Shown here piece by piece: positions 1 to 10,882 of a stretch of DNA of 64,000 nt. The stretch comes from Bigelowiella natans CCMP2755 (lineage: Eukaryota; Cercozoa; Chlorarachniophyceae). The notes under the pieces are model-generated. The model was not told the origin of the DNA. It did not search any database and was given only the letters and a program-made list of their open reading frames with translations. The stretch covers positions 36,001 to 100,000 of the forward strand of contig ADNK01000770.1 in assembly GCA_000320545.1 (NCBI GenBank). The letters run 5' to 3'. How positions within the stretch are numbered: the first letter of the stretch is position 1; every line of letters begins with the position of its first letter. Both the position numbers and the translations under genes were made by a program.

Positions 1-369
1 CATAGAAAAATGGATCCCTCTATTTTTTTGCGGTGAATATTAGCACCTCTGAGTCGTCTAAGTTGATATCTCCTAATCGCGAAATCTGATAGTGGTAAGT
101 AGGCGGATGGGGGAAGGAATAATGTAGCTCAAGATATGGCAGTATGTCTTGCTGATGTAAAAGTACCACAACCGCTTTCCTTTGCACTTCTACTTGCAAA
201 GATTAAGATCGTCGTAGTAGTATCTCTCACGGGAAGGAATCCAACATAAAAAGTGGTACTGGTACTATCTCTAATACGATCATGCTACCATATCTTTGTC
301 GAATCTACTCAGTTCGTTCCAAGTTTCGCCATCAATTTCCTCCCTAGAATTCAGCAGGACGTGATAATG

Positions 370-871
370 TTAGTAGATGGCAAATCCAAGTGACTGATAA
401 AGGTGTCTTTGTGCATACTCTTCTTGCTTGATTTTATCTTGAGTTTGCCTCCGCAAGATATCCAGCATCCTTTCCCTCGATTCCTTGCTTGTGTGGCTCT
501 ATATTATGTACATTGAATGGCTCTCTCTCATTTGCGGCAATCTGTTGGACGCTTACTACCCTCATGTTATCTTCGAGTTTCGCCTTCGTGTCCTCCTCAT
601 ATTTGTGAAAGCACTAAGTGTAGTACGAGTTTCATGAAAACAACGTACTTTTTCATTGAGACAGAGCATGGGTAGATATATACCTGCCCATGGTTTTGGG
701 TATCATTGAAGCATTTCTGAGAGCAGTAGCTGAGGATTTAGGAACAATGCAGTAGTGTGCATGCGGTTAGGAGGTATCGAAGCGTGACGAATGAATTGAA
801 ACTTACTTAGCGTTGCATCTTGGGCATGTGTAGGCTCCGAATGCTTTCATGCACATCATGCAGAGGGATTT
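370..871 (-). CDS. HIT-type zinc-finger protein (spliced; 5' end not resolved)
   Basis: Exons read on the minus strand: 871-807, 729-684, 613-560, then about 462-370 ending in TAA. Spliced in phase they give the zf-HIT ligand pattern CMMC, YTCPRC, YCSQKC and a final H/C pair (NHGQCFHKY), followed by a charged helical tail. HIT fingers are small treble-clef-like zinc modules found in nuclear assembly factors for chromatin remodellers and box C/D snoRNPs; which of these this protein serves cannot be told. Intron phases agree across the first three exons. The initiating exon should lie upstream of 871 and was not identified; the open stretch at 872-1156 may contain it. The gene is divergent from the synapsin-like gene that starts at 1527. 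Confidence 0.6.
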
Positions 872-1312
872 CTACATAAGACACACAATGTTGTTAACCC
901 TATGACCCAAGATGGAGGAAAGAGCGGACAATGGGAATGCGACATTTCCCACAAACACAAGTAAAGGGACCTGACTCTGTATCGAAGAAGAAACCAACCG
1001 GTCCATATTTCCGTCTCCATTTGCGGACTCTCTGTGCGGATTCCACGTCACCAGTCCAAACGCACAAATAGAGAGTACAGCCCACCGTACGACCCGGAAG
1101 CCTCGATCCCTGCCCCCTAAGAAGAGCATGAAAATAGAAGCTAGGATCTCAATCACTCTAGACAGGCAGTGGGCTCAGTGCAAAACCTCGTTCAGCCGTA
1201 CTAGGACTCCTCCTCCCCCCCCACCTACTCCTCATCGTCCGTCTTTTTCTCGCATGTGCCCTGCAGCGGTTGTGATAGTAGTCAAACCCATCGTCATCCG
1301 TCTGTTGTCGTA

Positions 1313-1313
1313 G

Positions 1314-1359
<46 letters not shown>
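1313..1359. repeat. (GTT)n microsatellite
   Basis: About 15 uninterrupted GTT units. It lies between the divergent HIT-finger and synapsin-like genes, about 170 bp upstream of the proposed synapsin start codon. Confidence 0.95.
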
Positions 1360-1526
1360 AGATCTTGTTGTCGCAGTTGTCGTCATCATCGGAAGGAGGA
1401 AACATCCAGGAACTTTATGCTCGTCATCAACTGGTAGCAGCAGGTGCGACATGGAATTCGGTCTGACGTAGGATTTAATTCGTCTGTATTTATTACTTAC
1501 TGACGTGACAACTCCAAGAACTCGTA

Positions 1527-4366
1527 ATGAGGTCGTGGTTGTTCGGAAGCGGTGAGGACACCGCCCGGGAGAAGGGTGGTACCGATAGCAAGTCATCCAG
1601 CACTGCCGGTGGCAAACCACCGATTATGATCCTGGTCGATAACATCAAATAGCACACAAAAGAAAATATTCTTCATAGTTTTTTTTGTTTAAAACGTCTT
1701 TTTCCCAATGCCATTGTTAGGCTGTAGATTCCGCCCACAAGTCTGGAACGAAATGGGAGGTTAATTTCATTCGATACATGCTTATCACCACGAAGTTACA
1801 CTTACCGTTTATTCATCGATTTAGAATGTTTTCAAAGGATCGAAGATCCCTGAATGTGATCGTCCAATCAAAGTAATGATCTCACCAAGATATATTGCGT
1901 TGAGGAAACACGATGATGGACATACATGTGCACATACAGGTGGTGCAGTGCGGATGGGATGACTTTCATGTGATGGCAGATGGCCCCCACACGTCCACAA
2001 GCTGCATAATCAATGTAACCTAAATTGGAAAGCATGCGTTTCTCGTATTTAATGATACCTTCCGATAATAGGTCCGTACGGAGATCGGGGGGGTGAAGCG
2101 TGTCATTACTGTCAAGCCAGACTTCGTCCTCATTAGAAATGAGGTTGCGTATTTGTGTGTATGTGCCATGTATATGCCATATGTTATATATGCGTATGAT
2201 TTTTGTGGCTTTTATGCGGTATACGCATTTCTGCGAGTCGTTATTGTTTAAAGAGTCACCACACACGAGGTGCCATTGTACGGTTCATCGCAGGTTACGG
2301 CGCTGAGCCACGACAATAGAAATAAGCTCTACGGTCTCATGTATGCAAATGTGCCCAGGTTTGACTTTCTACATATAAATCTGTTGCGATTGATAGTGCT
2401 GGCAATTCCTTGCATCCAGTCCTATTTCCCCTCTCTAATGTTGGTTCACATGTATTATTATCGGTAGTGTCAACTCGTTATCCTCTATTTACATGTTTTG
2501 TGAACGGCCCATCGTGCAAGGTTTGTAGAGTAGTAGTAGTAGAAGTAGTAGTAGTAGTAGCGGCAGCTGCAGCAGTAATATTAGAGCTCCGTATTTTCAC
2601 AGTCTGCACTATCGCTAACGTTATCTTTGACAACTCCAACTAATTCGACCCTATAAGGTGAACTTAATCGGTTGGCCAAGCTCCACAAGGGAAAAGGCCC
2701 CGACAACGAGTTTCTCCTGGTTGGTATTTTTCATCGCTACTGAGTAATGAGGATTGAATCGTTTCCTGGAGGCAACAACCGTAGCCCCGTCTTGAACAAG
2801 GTGGTTCTCACCCCCCCCCCCCCCCCCCCTAGGTGCCTCAGAGTTACTTTGCCTCGTATCAAGGATTCTTCTACGGTAATAATTACATGTAATGACTACA
2901 CCTCGAAACTCTTTCTGATGCCAACACTACCTTACTCTTTCTGCGAACCAATGTAACACTTCAAAGGCAATTCCTTCCCTGCAGTTGTGAAAGTAGGAAG
3001 CGCGCATGCAGGTTTATTATCACCCTCTCTCCTCGTTTCGTCCCTCGTAAAAATCTTAATAGCCTAGCTTAGATTTTACTCTCTTGTTGTCGACTGCGTC
3101 CCTTCCCCGATTTAATAATAAAGGATATGGTAAGATGAAGGTTGCCAACCACAAGGATATGGAGGTCATTTTACCCAGAAAGAAACCAAAATCTAAACAA
3201 TAACAGATGAAGAAGTTGCGGTACACAAATGTATTCTTGCTTATTCAGGACTTTAAGAGCGTGCTCGCAGTTGCTGATAAGTAATTTCTTTTTTTCCCCA
3301 AATTAGTGCATAATACCATTATTGATGTTTTCCGAAACGGTCTCAGATACTGCACGGCAGAGCCTTTCATCGACGGAAAGTATGATCTTCGAATTCAGAA
3401 GATCGGAAACAAGTATCGTGCATTCAAGAGAATCTCGGTCTCAGGCACCTGGAAGACCAACACACAGTATTGAAACAAAAGGGGGGGGGGCTTCGTATGT
3501 TCTCTCATACCTAGTGATAGTTTATGGGGGGGGGGGAGGGGTAGCCTTGGCGGTGACAGTTTTTCTTGAAACTGCTCCACCTGGCCACCTGGTGCTTGTT
3601 TGTGTCGCGATGATCCCTAGTTCTAGATCCCTTATTTTTCTTATTCTTCGTCTTTATCTTCTTCTTCTTCTTCTTTCTTCTTTGGTGTGAAAGGTCATCT
3701 CATGTCGAAGTCATCCCGTTAACGAAGAAGTATAAATTTTGGGCAGATGAAGCGGCCAATATGTTCGGTATGCGCAGCACGTTGTTGCTAAGACCCGTGT
3801 ATATGACCGTAACCGACACAGTAACTGACCTCCTATTTCAGGAGGACTGGATATACTGACGGTTGATGCAATACACAATGCAAAAGATGGCAAAGAGTAA
3901 TAAAAGATCTAACAACAATAGTCGTGCAGCCTTTGATTCTTCGCTACTGCTGCCTAATGTGAGATTACTGTTATCAGATACATAATGGAGGTGAACGGCA
4001 CTTCCTCTGGCTTGCTGCCGACTCACCAAGAAGAGGTTAAAGCTTAGTAATGTCGCAGCAGCAGCAGCAATCTTATAGGCCGTGTAGATGCTAGCCTGCT
4101 ACGTTCCGAGATTGATTAGGATTTTTCGTGCTTCAGGATGATGGCCACATTCGTGACTTGGTGCTTGAAAAGTTGAATAGCATTTTTGGTACAACGGCTT
4201 AGTTAGCGTACTTTGAAACGCAACTATTTTATACGATATATACATGAGGTATACGTGTTGTTTATCATGCTTCGTTTTTGGTATGATTATGAATAGGGCA
4301 ACAGCGAGAGCTGGAGAATGCACCAACAAAGAAATGAATCGTTGCGTTGGCGCTCAATTTATATAT

Positions 4367-4406
<40 letters not shown>

Positions 4407-4409
4407 ATA

Positions 4410-4446
<37 letters not shown>

Positions 4447-4519
4447 ATATAAATCTATTCATCTGAATTCTTCTCCAGCTATAAATGCAGAAATGCTGAC
4501 GCAGCGAAAGAAGTATTAG
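1527..4519 (+). CDS. synapsin-like ATP-grasp protein
   Basis: Start codon at 1527; first exon ends near 1650 in KPPIMILVD. Later exons: about 1905-2014, 2072-2143, 2294-2358, 2468-2520, 2658-2719, 2833-2875, 2967-3011, 3124-3164, 3249-3280, 3347-3466, 3694-3767, 3842-3896, 3978-4035, 4137-4188, 4491-4519. From 2072 on, all phases match and the frame ends in TAG. Translated blocks follow the synapsin C domain in order: [106 protein letters not shown]. Family knowledge: synapsins are vesicle-associated ATP-binding proteins of animal neurons with an ATP-grasp fold. Inference: this is an intact relative with another substrate or role. The exons between about 1650 and 1905 are uncertain. Confidence 0.85.
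2811..2829. repeat. poly-C run forming a 3' splice-site tract
   Basis: Nineteen cytosines directly followed by TAG and the start of a synapsin-like exon at 2833, so this homopolymer sits where the polypyrimidine tract of that intron should be. Confidence 0.9.
4369..4443. repeat. compound (TA)n/(GT)n microsatellite
   Basis: TA dinucleotides followed by GT dinucleotides, inside the last intron (4189-4490) of the synapsin-like gene. Open frames across it are repeat artefacts. Confidence 0.95.
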
Positions 4520-5323
4520 TCTTAAAAAATAGTGGAAACAAACACATCTTGCATACTCACAACGTGCTTTGTCTAGTTATTGTAATTTCCACACTCACAA
4601 AATGCAACTTGCGCTTTCGTCCGCTCGGTTCCAGCTCTGCCACGTAACATGCATGCAGTAATAATTGCGGATGACGATTGGCGGTGCAACTTGCGGTGAT
4701 GCAGAGTGATAGCAAGCGGTGACGACCATGTACATGTGCCGATGCACGCAGGAAAATTCCCAAAATTTTTGTCGCCGATCTTAGATCCGGTGGCGCATCG
4801 CATGGCAGGCGGCGGGGCAGCAGGGTACACACCTGACCCCAGCTTTTGTTTCCCAACTACAATTGTCAGTAGGGAAATGCCGCAAAATTCGCAACCCAAA
4901 ACATTTTGCGGCCGCATGTGCAGTGTAAACGCAAGCATCAAGGACATGCATTTGCCATTGTGCTCGATCAGCTCTGAGCTTCGCAACGAAATACATGTTT
5001 ATCTAGACATGTGATCAGCTCGTGTCAACTTTTTATAGCATCGTCGCTATGTGTCGCTACCATGCACATGTTTCCCCATCTATGAGAATTGTATCGTAAT
5101 ACTCGCAGGCGCGAGGCTTCACATGCTGCACGTAACATGAACAAATCATGTTTCTTGTGCAGAATTTTTTTAATAGACTTATTTGCATCAGGTTAGGACA
5201 ATCGTTTCATCCATTTATAATACCCATGCTGCAAATAACCACTACGGTATTAGATAACTGATCACCTGCTTCCATGATCTCCAATGTGCTTTGGTAACGA
5301 GTCAGAATATGATTATTCCTTTC
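4520..5323. other. convergent intergenic spacer
   Basis: Lies between the 3' ends of the synapsin-like gene and the permease. Overlapping open frames of up to 137 codons occur on both strands at 4557-5014, but none has a recognisable motif. No RNA gene seen. Confidence 0.5.
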
Positions 5324-6899
5324 TCAGGAAAGAATTTCAGACTTCCCGCCTTTAACTATTGCCATAACTGTAGCAAAGACCATGGCTGCAACCGTGAATA
5401 TTATTATCATCCAAGGAAGGAGGAGTGCGCGGCCTCGTTGCCAATTCGGCAAAGCGTTAAAACCAGGCCGTGAGGAGGGATTTGCTCCTTCCGAATCACT
5501 ATCATCGTCCAGAAAAGCGTCAGTTTTTTTACTATCTCCATTGATCCCTCTACGAGGATCATCATCTACAAGGCGCCGGTCCTCGAGAGATACGTCATAA
5601 GTATCCAAGAGGTTATACCTTGTCGTCGTAAGGTACAGGGCGGCAGGGACAATGAAATTCAGCACGCCAGCTGTTCCAATTCCAACCCAAGTCATTAGGA
5701 AGTTGATCATATCTCCCCCATAAAACAGAATCGAGATGATCCAGGGAAAGATCACGGCCCAGAATTGCGCAGCAGGTCGAGAGCAGATGTTGTTGGAGAT
5801 CAGGTTGTAGCGCATCACGATAGATATCACAGGGATCGAGGTCACGAGGGAGAAAATAGGGAAAGCATAGCTGAAAATCCGAATTGGAAGTGGCGACGAC
5901 TTTCCTGTAAGAATAGCCAGCATATCCTCCCCTGATTTAAAGTTAAGAACCAGCGCAGCGAGCAATGGAGGGATGACCATCAGCAGTACACCGATTATCG
6001 ATGCACGGGTAGAGGCCTTTCTCAGGTCAACCGACGAGTGCTTCTCGTTTATCCACGCTGGAACAGTGAGCACAAAAGAAAAATTGAACAGTAGGAATCC
6101 TATCGAGCTTCCCGAGGCACCGATAGCGGGGAGGTTCTCTGTGTGGATATCGAGTGTCAGGAAGTATATGCTCCACACAAGGCTAATTATGAGAAGCCCT
6201 AGGAAGGCACCGTGCTGGATATAGATGTTATCTCCAAGATTAAGGAAACCTAAGGGAATGGTTACCACAACTAGAATGAGGAGCCCAACGGAGATCACCC
6301 AATCGTTGCCGAAGACCGAGTCTGAGGAGGCTTCCTCTTTTGTTATGCAAGTAAAGCCTGGGTGCGGAGAAAGCCTTAGAGCACAAGCGCTGCCGAAAGC
6401 CAACATCGCCTCGTCGATTGTTTGGGCCGATTCGACTATATTGCCAATATTTGTACCAACACACGAGACAAGGAAGAGAGCCAACACCACCAAGTGAACC
6501 CGGGGACTGAAATAGGTCCGCACAAGATCCATAAACTCCACGCTATTCTGGAAGCGCTCGTTCCCAGGAATTCGAGTCATTGTCTCCGCCACGAAAAAAA
6601 TACAGACCAGACTCATCAACGTGTATAATGTGATAATTAAGGTCAGTCCAGCATAGCCTGTGGTCTGGAAGGCGAGGGGAAGTATAACGAGGCCTGGTCC
6701 CGTAATATTGTTAACAAGCAACGCAATGCTGCCCCATAGTCCAATCACCTTGTCATTATCATTTTTACTGCTGCGCTGACGCCTGCTGCGTGCCTCTATC
6801 TGTGAGTCTAGGTTAACCTGTCAGCGATTATGCCGATCATACATTATTAGAAGCATGAAAGCAAAAAGAGAAGACATGATTTGATTCGGGGACCTGCAT
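5324..6899 (-). CDS. AAAP/SLC38-type amino-acid permease
   Basis: The main exon is 6817-5324 and encodes about 11 hydrophobic segments. The first carries NNITGPGLVILPLAF, the signature-like opening of the amino-acid/auxin permease (Aa_trans) family, so an integral membrane secondary transporter of amino acids is likely; substrate and membrane cannot be read. An Asp/Ser-rich polar loop precedes the last membrane segment. No ATG lies in frame in the exon; the first in-frame candidate inside it is GTG, so it must be spliced to an upstream exon. An ATG-CAG pair at 6899-6894 followed by a GT donor joins in phase to the acceptor at 6817 and would give about 499 residues. That tiny first exon is an inference. 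Convergent with the synapsin-like gene. Confidence 0.8.
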
Positions 6900-7484
6900 G
6901 GGAGCTAAAGTACGTGTGCAACAGCGAAGTTATTCCCGCCCCCACGAGTGCACTCGGTGGCCAATGTTTTCTTTTCTCGAAGGTACTGCTCTAAAGAGTC
7001 AGAAATCCAATAACTCCTGCCGATTCGTTTCCCCCCAAGAACGTGGCGAGTGATCAGCGGGGTTGGGGCAGGCTGGTTGTTCTGGAGATGGCGTCGACAA
7101 TTAATAAGAAAATGCCCTGTATTTGGGGTAAAACCGGTAGAAACCGTAATCCCCGCGGTTACGGATGGATATTTTCAGACAAAATAGTGAGCAAGTGTCG
7201 TACATTGGATAGATCCTACACAATTATTGTTGAGCGGGTGATTCGTGGGCATTTTATCCCGTGCGACATGATGTTATGTCTGTCGTCGTCGAGCCGGTCA
7301 TTCGATGATGCTCCTGGAATCGGGAGCCTACCAATCCGCTTAACACCGCCGAGCGCCCGACCCCTCTTCGAATAATACTACCGAGCCACTGTCGCTGAAA
7401 GTTCCTACTTCTCCAACGCTTTCCCTACTTCATGCTATCTGCATAAACGCCCATAGGACAGCCTGTCGGAGATTCGGCTTCGGG

Positions 7485-9128
7485 ATGATTATCGTGTTAC
7501 TTCTAGGTTCAATAGTTGCCTTCGTGGCGTTCTTTGCGGTAATAAGAGCGGGCAATAGCCATTCCTGACAGTAGTTTGCACATTGCGGTCAAACCATCCT
7601 GTTTCCATGAAAATATATGATTGAATGTTTCACTTAGCTCTTGCTTCGAGTCGTGCACTCCTCGAAGCAGCTTGGGAAGCTAGCAGAGAGTATAATTTTC
7701 TTGAAATTGGGGGGAACTGCTGCGCTAGATAGCGTTTTGGCACAGAGGTATGCCCGCATTGCGGTATCTGTTTAATCTTCTGAGTAATAAAATTTGATAG
7801 GAAATCTCGATTGCTCTCCAGTGCAGGATTACGAGGTATGAACGAAAAGACGATTTTTCTGGCTAGTTTAACTCTATATTTATAAACATATACACAGGCA
7901 AGATATTAGACTGTGGAAGTGGACAAGGTGTTAATGATTTCATTTCTGATTTTTTAAACAAAAGAAAAGTAAACAAGTTCATTTGGTTAGGAATGAACTT
8001 AAAATATTTGGCTGCACTTCCGTACGTTACGGACATCATCTGCTTAGAATCCAATGATTACTTCTTGGCTAATCTGAGACAAGCGGTAACACAAATTGGT
8101 GCTAATAAAAAGTTATATCAAACAAGTTTCTTTTAGGCTGCAGAGGTGTCAAGGTCATCTGGCAAAAAAGTTGAAGTGTTTCATGAGACTCTTGAATCTT
8201 ACCTTCAAAAACATCCCAAAGTATAAAAAATTTAAATTTACTACATCGTGCAAGATCAGCTTCTCATTAAAAATTTATCTTAAGGAGGCGGGAACTTATG
8301 ACGGAGTGCTTTGTATACACTCACTCGGTTAATTCAAACAGAATTTGGGTGGATACATGTTCCACAACTTCAGCCTTCATATATGTATATATTAGGTCGA
8401 ATGGGGAAACTAAAAGCTACGGCACAGATAATACAGGTACAACTAGCCAATACCTTAAATGTATTTTCGTCCAAGCAGTAATCAATAATAATCATCAAGG
8501 TGTATGTGTAACACATTCCTCGTGAATAATCATAGATTGCATTGAAAAAAGGAGGTAAGCTTGTCTTCATGGAGGCAAGCAGGAGTAAGGTGGAGAAACT
8601 TTCGACAACTGGCCACATTCACCTAATTCCATTGAAATTGTTCCTCAAAACAATTAGTTTACGAACTTATGGCAGCGTACATGTCGAATACCATTGATCG
8701 TGGTAGGTGCAAGATTTAGTCTATCCTAAAGCATATCCAAAGATAATTTCCATTTTTATCAGCTTGGAGGTTTAGACTTAATGAAGGATCCAATTAAGAG
8801 CCTAAGCTCCGTCGGATGGCAAAAGTTTGAGGTATTATATTTCTCGTTGGAATTGCATCTTTATTTTCTGTTATCCTGAATTTGGTCTTGTTGTAGGGAG
8901 AGAGGTTTTTGGTAAATACAAGCAACGTCTCGTGGCTGATGAACTCATTTTTATCGATTCTAAAATCACATGCAATGGGATGCGCGGTAATTATGATTTA
9001 TTCATGGTGATTATCTGTTACAATCGTTTATGAACCAAACACAGGTTGCTAGGGAAGCTAAGGGTGGACTTCATACGAATGCAGATCAAATAATGGCGAA
9101 ATCACGAAGGAAGCACAAACATCGTTGA
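7485..9128 (+). CDS. signal-anchored SAM-dependent methyltransferase-like protein
   Basis: Exons: 7485-7538, 7638-7747, 7801-7835, 7898-7927, 7970-8085, 8137-8220, 8285-8327, 8342 to about 8447, 8536-8676, 8763-8831, 8897-8986, 9045-9128 (TGA). All phases match except that the end of the 8342 exon is not certain. The first exon encodes a hydrophobic anchor (MIIVLLLGSIVAFVAFFA). KILDCGSGQ is a Rossmann methyltransferase motif I, TDIICLESND fits the acidic end of strand 2, YDGVLCIHSL the motif after strand 4, and LKKGGKLVFMEA the strand-5 motif. The C-terminus is strongly basic (KSRRKHKHR). The class fits small-molecule or protein class I methyltransferases; the substrate is unknown. The gene is cut into very small exons (30-141 nt). 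Confidence 0.75.
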
Positions 9129-10517
9129 TTTGAATAACAATCCTGTTTACGGGTGTAGCATTGTGGAACCACACACGCGTTGCGCCATGACAAAGTGTGA
9201 GCGCCAGTCGTTTGATCACATCGCAATTGTTCATGTCTCAATTGAAAATCACACACTCCAAATTGACAATAGAATTCGCTACAGAATCGCAGATGTTGCA
9301 GTTCACGCCGCACACCGCTGCACAAATTGCCACGGACGTGCGCACAACCACAACCGCATGTCTGAAGCCCGTAGCTGATGAAAATGCTGAACGTGCAGTT
9401 TTCACGATGCACACCCAATCTTCATGCATGTTACAGTGACGTCCAATTGCAAACTCACGTCCACATCGAACTTCAAGCCTTTGCACATTGCACGCACGAC
9501 GAGTGCTTTGCACGTTTGACATGGTAGACGGTTCAACAATCGCAAACTTGTTCACACATGACTGGTCACACCAGGTGCCTGGTTTGGCAGCGTCGTGCGG
9601 TCAGCATGCTGATTGCACGTGAAGCGTGCGCACCTGTATGTTTTGACGTTTCCTCCGCCCTTGTTGGTTCTTGCATTGCGAACTGTCGTTTTCGACGCGT
9701 TTCTCTTTTTTCAGTAGCAACCAGCTAGTCGTCTGTCCAAAATGGGCCCTGCCAAAACACCGACAAGTCGAGTCTGAAAAGTCACGAAGTTTTTGGTGAG
9801 TGCAAAGTGTCATTTCCATGGATTTCTGTTCTTGACACACCAGATTCACTGAGTGTGACTGGCGGAGGGTGCCCACAGAGAAGCGCACGAGTGCTCGCTT
9901 CTTCCACGACTTGAACAACCTGTTCTGCGAAAACTTCCCACCTGTGGAGAGAACGTGGAAGCATGCATGCAAGACAAGAGACCATCGCCGAATGTGTCAA
10001 AAAGGCGGCAGAAGAGAAACGTTTGGAAGCGAGTTCACGAAACACACGACAACACAAAGTGACGTGTGACAACAACACACGTGTGGGACAGCATCATGCT
10101 CGCTAAAAATCCTCTTGGGTGTCCTTGGAGTGGGGTTTGAACCCTCGCGGCCGAAGCCAGCATCGCAGGAACGGCCTGTGTCATGCACGTTCAGCAACAG
10201 AAAGCGGTGCCGATGCCACCGCGTCTGGATGGCTAGAAAGCCTGGATGAAGGAACATTCACTCATTGACCTCGAGCGATTTCACGTGCTTGCAACGAACA
10301 CTCATTGTTCTCCCCACTGATCCTCTCCCCTCCACAACAAGGAATCGCCTTCAGCCTTGACCGCACCCACCCTTCTAGCTAGCTAGCCTTGTTCGGCAGC
10401 GTCCCCTCTTCAAGCTCCGCGTAGATCTGGGCTCTGCGATGGATGATGTGGCCCTAACGATGACACCACACGCACATGCACAACAAACACACACACGACA
10501 GTGCACGTGCTCCCAAA
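9129..10517. other. intergenic stretch, CAC/GTG-rich, no supported gene
   Basis: Open frames of 80-123 codons occur on both strands and in several frames between 9086 and 10257, reflecting a lack of stops in sequence rich in CAC, GTG and TGCA rather than a recognisable protein. No splice-consistent exon series or domain was found. The retrotransposon is inserted at its right end. Confidence 0.4.
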
Positions 10518-10843
10518 TGTAGCGCGTACCACTACGCGGGCACAAGTCACGTGCGACAACAAAGGGGTTGTCGCGGATATAGAATATAGATAACGTAGAT
10601 ATTAATACAGCATAGGCACGTGGGTTCCGGCGGGACTCATGGCAGCACACCGGAAGTGTGCTGCCCCACGTGCGGCGGCATTCGCGAAAGCTTCGCGAAT
10701 GATTACGCAGTGCACGATTTAATAAAAATATAATCTTTAATAAAAATAAACACAACTCTTCAAAAGGAAGCAAACGTGCCTTTCCCCCCCCCTGCCTACT
10801 TGTGCACGTAGCGCCTCGGCCTGTGAACACCTTACGCGCAACA
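10518..10843 (+). repeat. 5' LTR
   Basis: 326 bp, TG...CA termini. It holds a perfect 10-bp-arm inverted repeat at 10641-10665 (5-nt loop), a 9-bp-arm inverted repeat at 10680-10700 (3-nt loop) and AATAAA-like words at about 10719-10749 that could serve as polyadenylation signals. Confidence 0.97.
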
Positions 10844-10846
10844 ACC

Positions 10847-10866
10847 TTTGGCTTCCACACACGGGA
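10847..10866 (+). other. possible primer-binding site
   Basis: Within a few bases after the 5' LTR a TTTGG motif is followed by CTTCCACAC, the position where a tRNA 3' end (…CCA) would anneal to prime minus-strand synthesis. The donor tRNA is not identified. Confidence 0.4.
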
Positions 10867-10882
10867 AACGATTTGACTAACA

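Noticed and set aside
1868-2266. 132-codon open frame on the minus strand with protein-like composition
   Set aside because: It is the antisense of phase-consistent synapsin-like exons at about 1905-2014 and 2072-2143.
2397-2440. Alternative synapsin exon reading NSLHPV
   Set aside because: It resembles the family by chance; the exon at 2468-2520 ([14 protein letters not shown]) fits better and restores the required phase.
10120-10170. GGTTTGAACCC-like tRNA T-arm
   Set aside because: Neither strand offers a matching acceptor stem, D-arm or anticodon arm at the right distance.
10375-10860. 161-codon minus-strand open frame, repeated at 15861-16316
   Set aside because: Most of it is antisense of the LTR, which explains why the same peptide appears twice.
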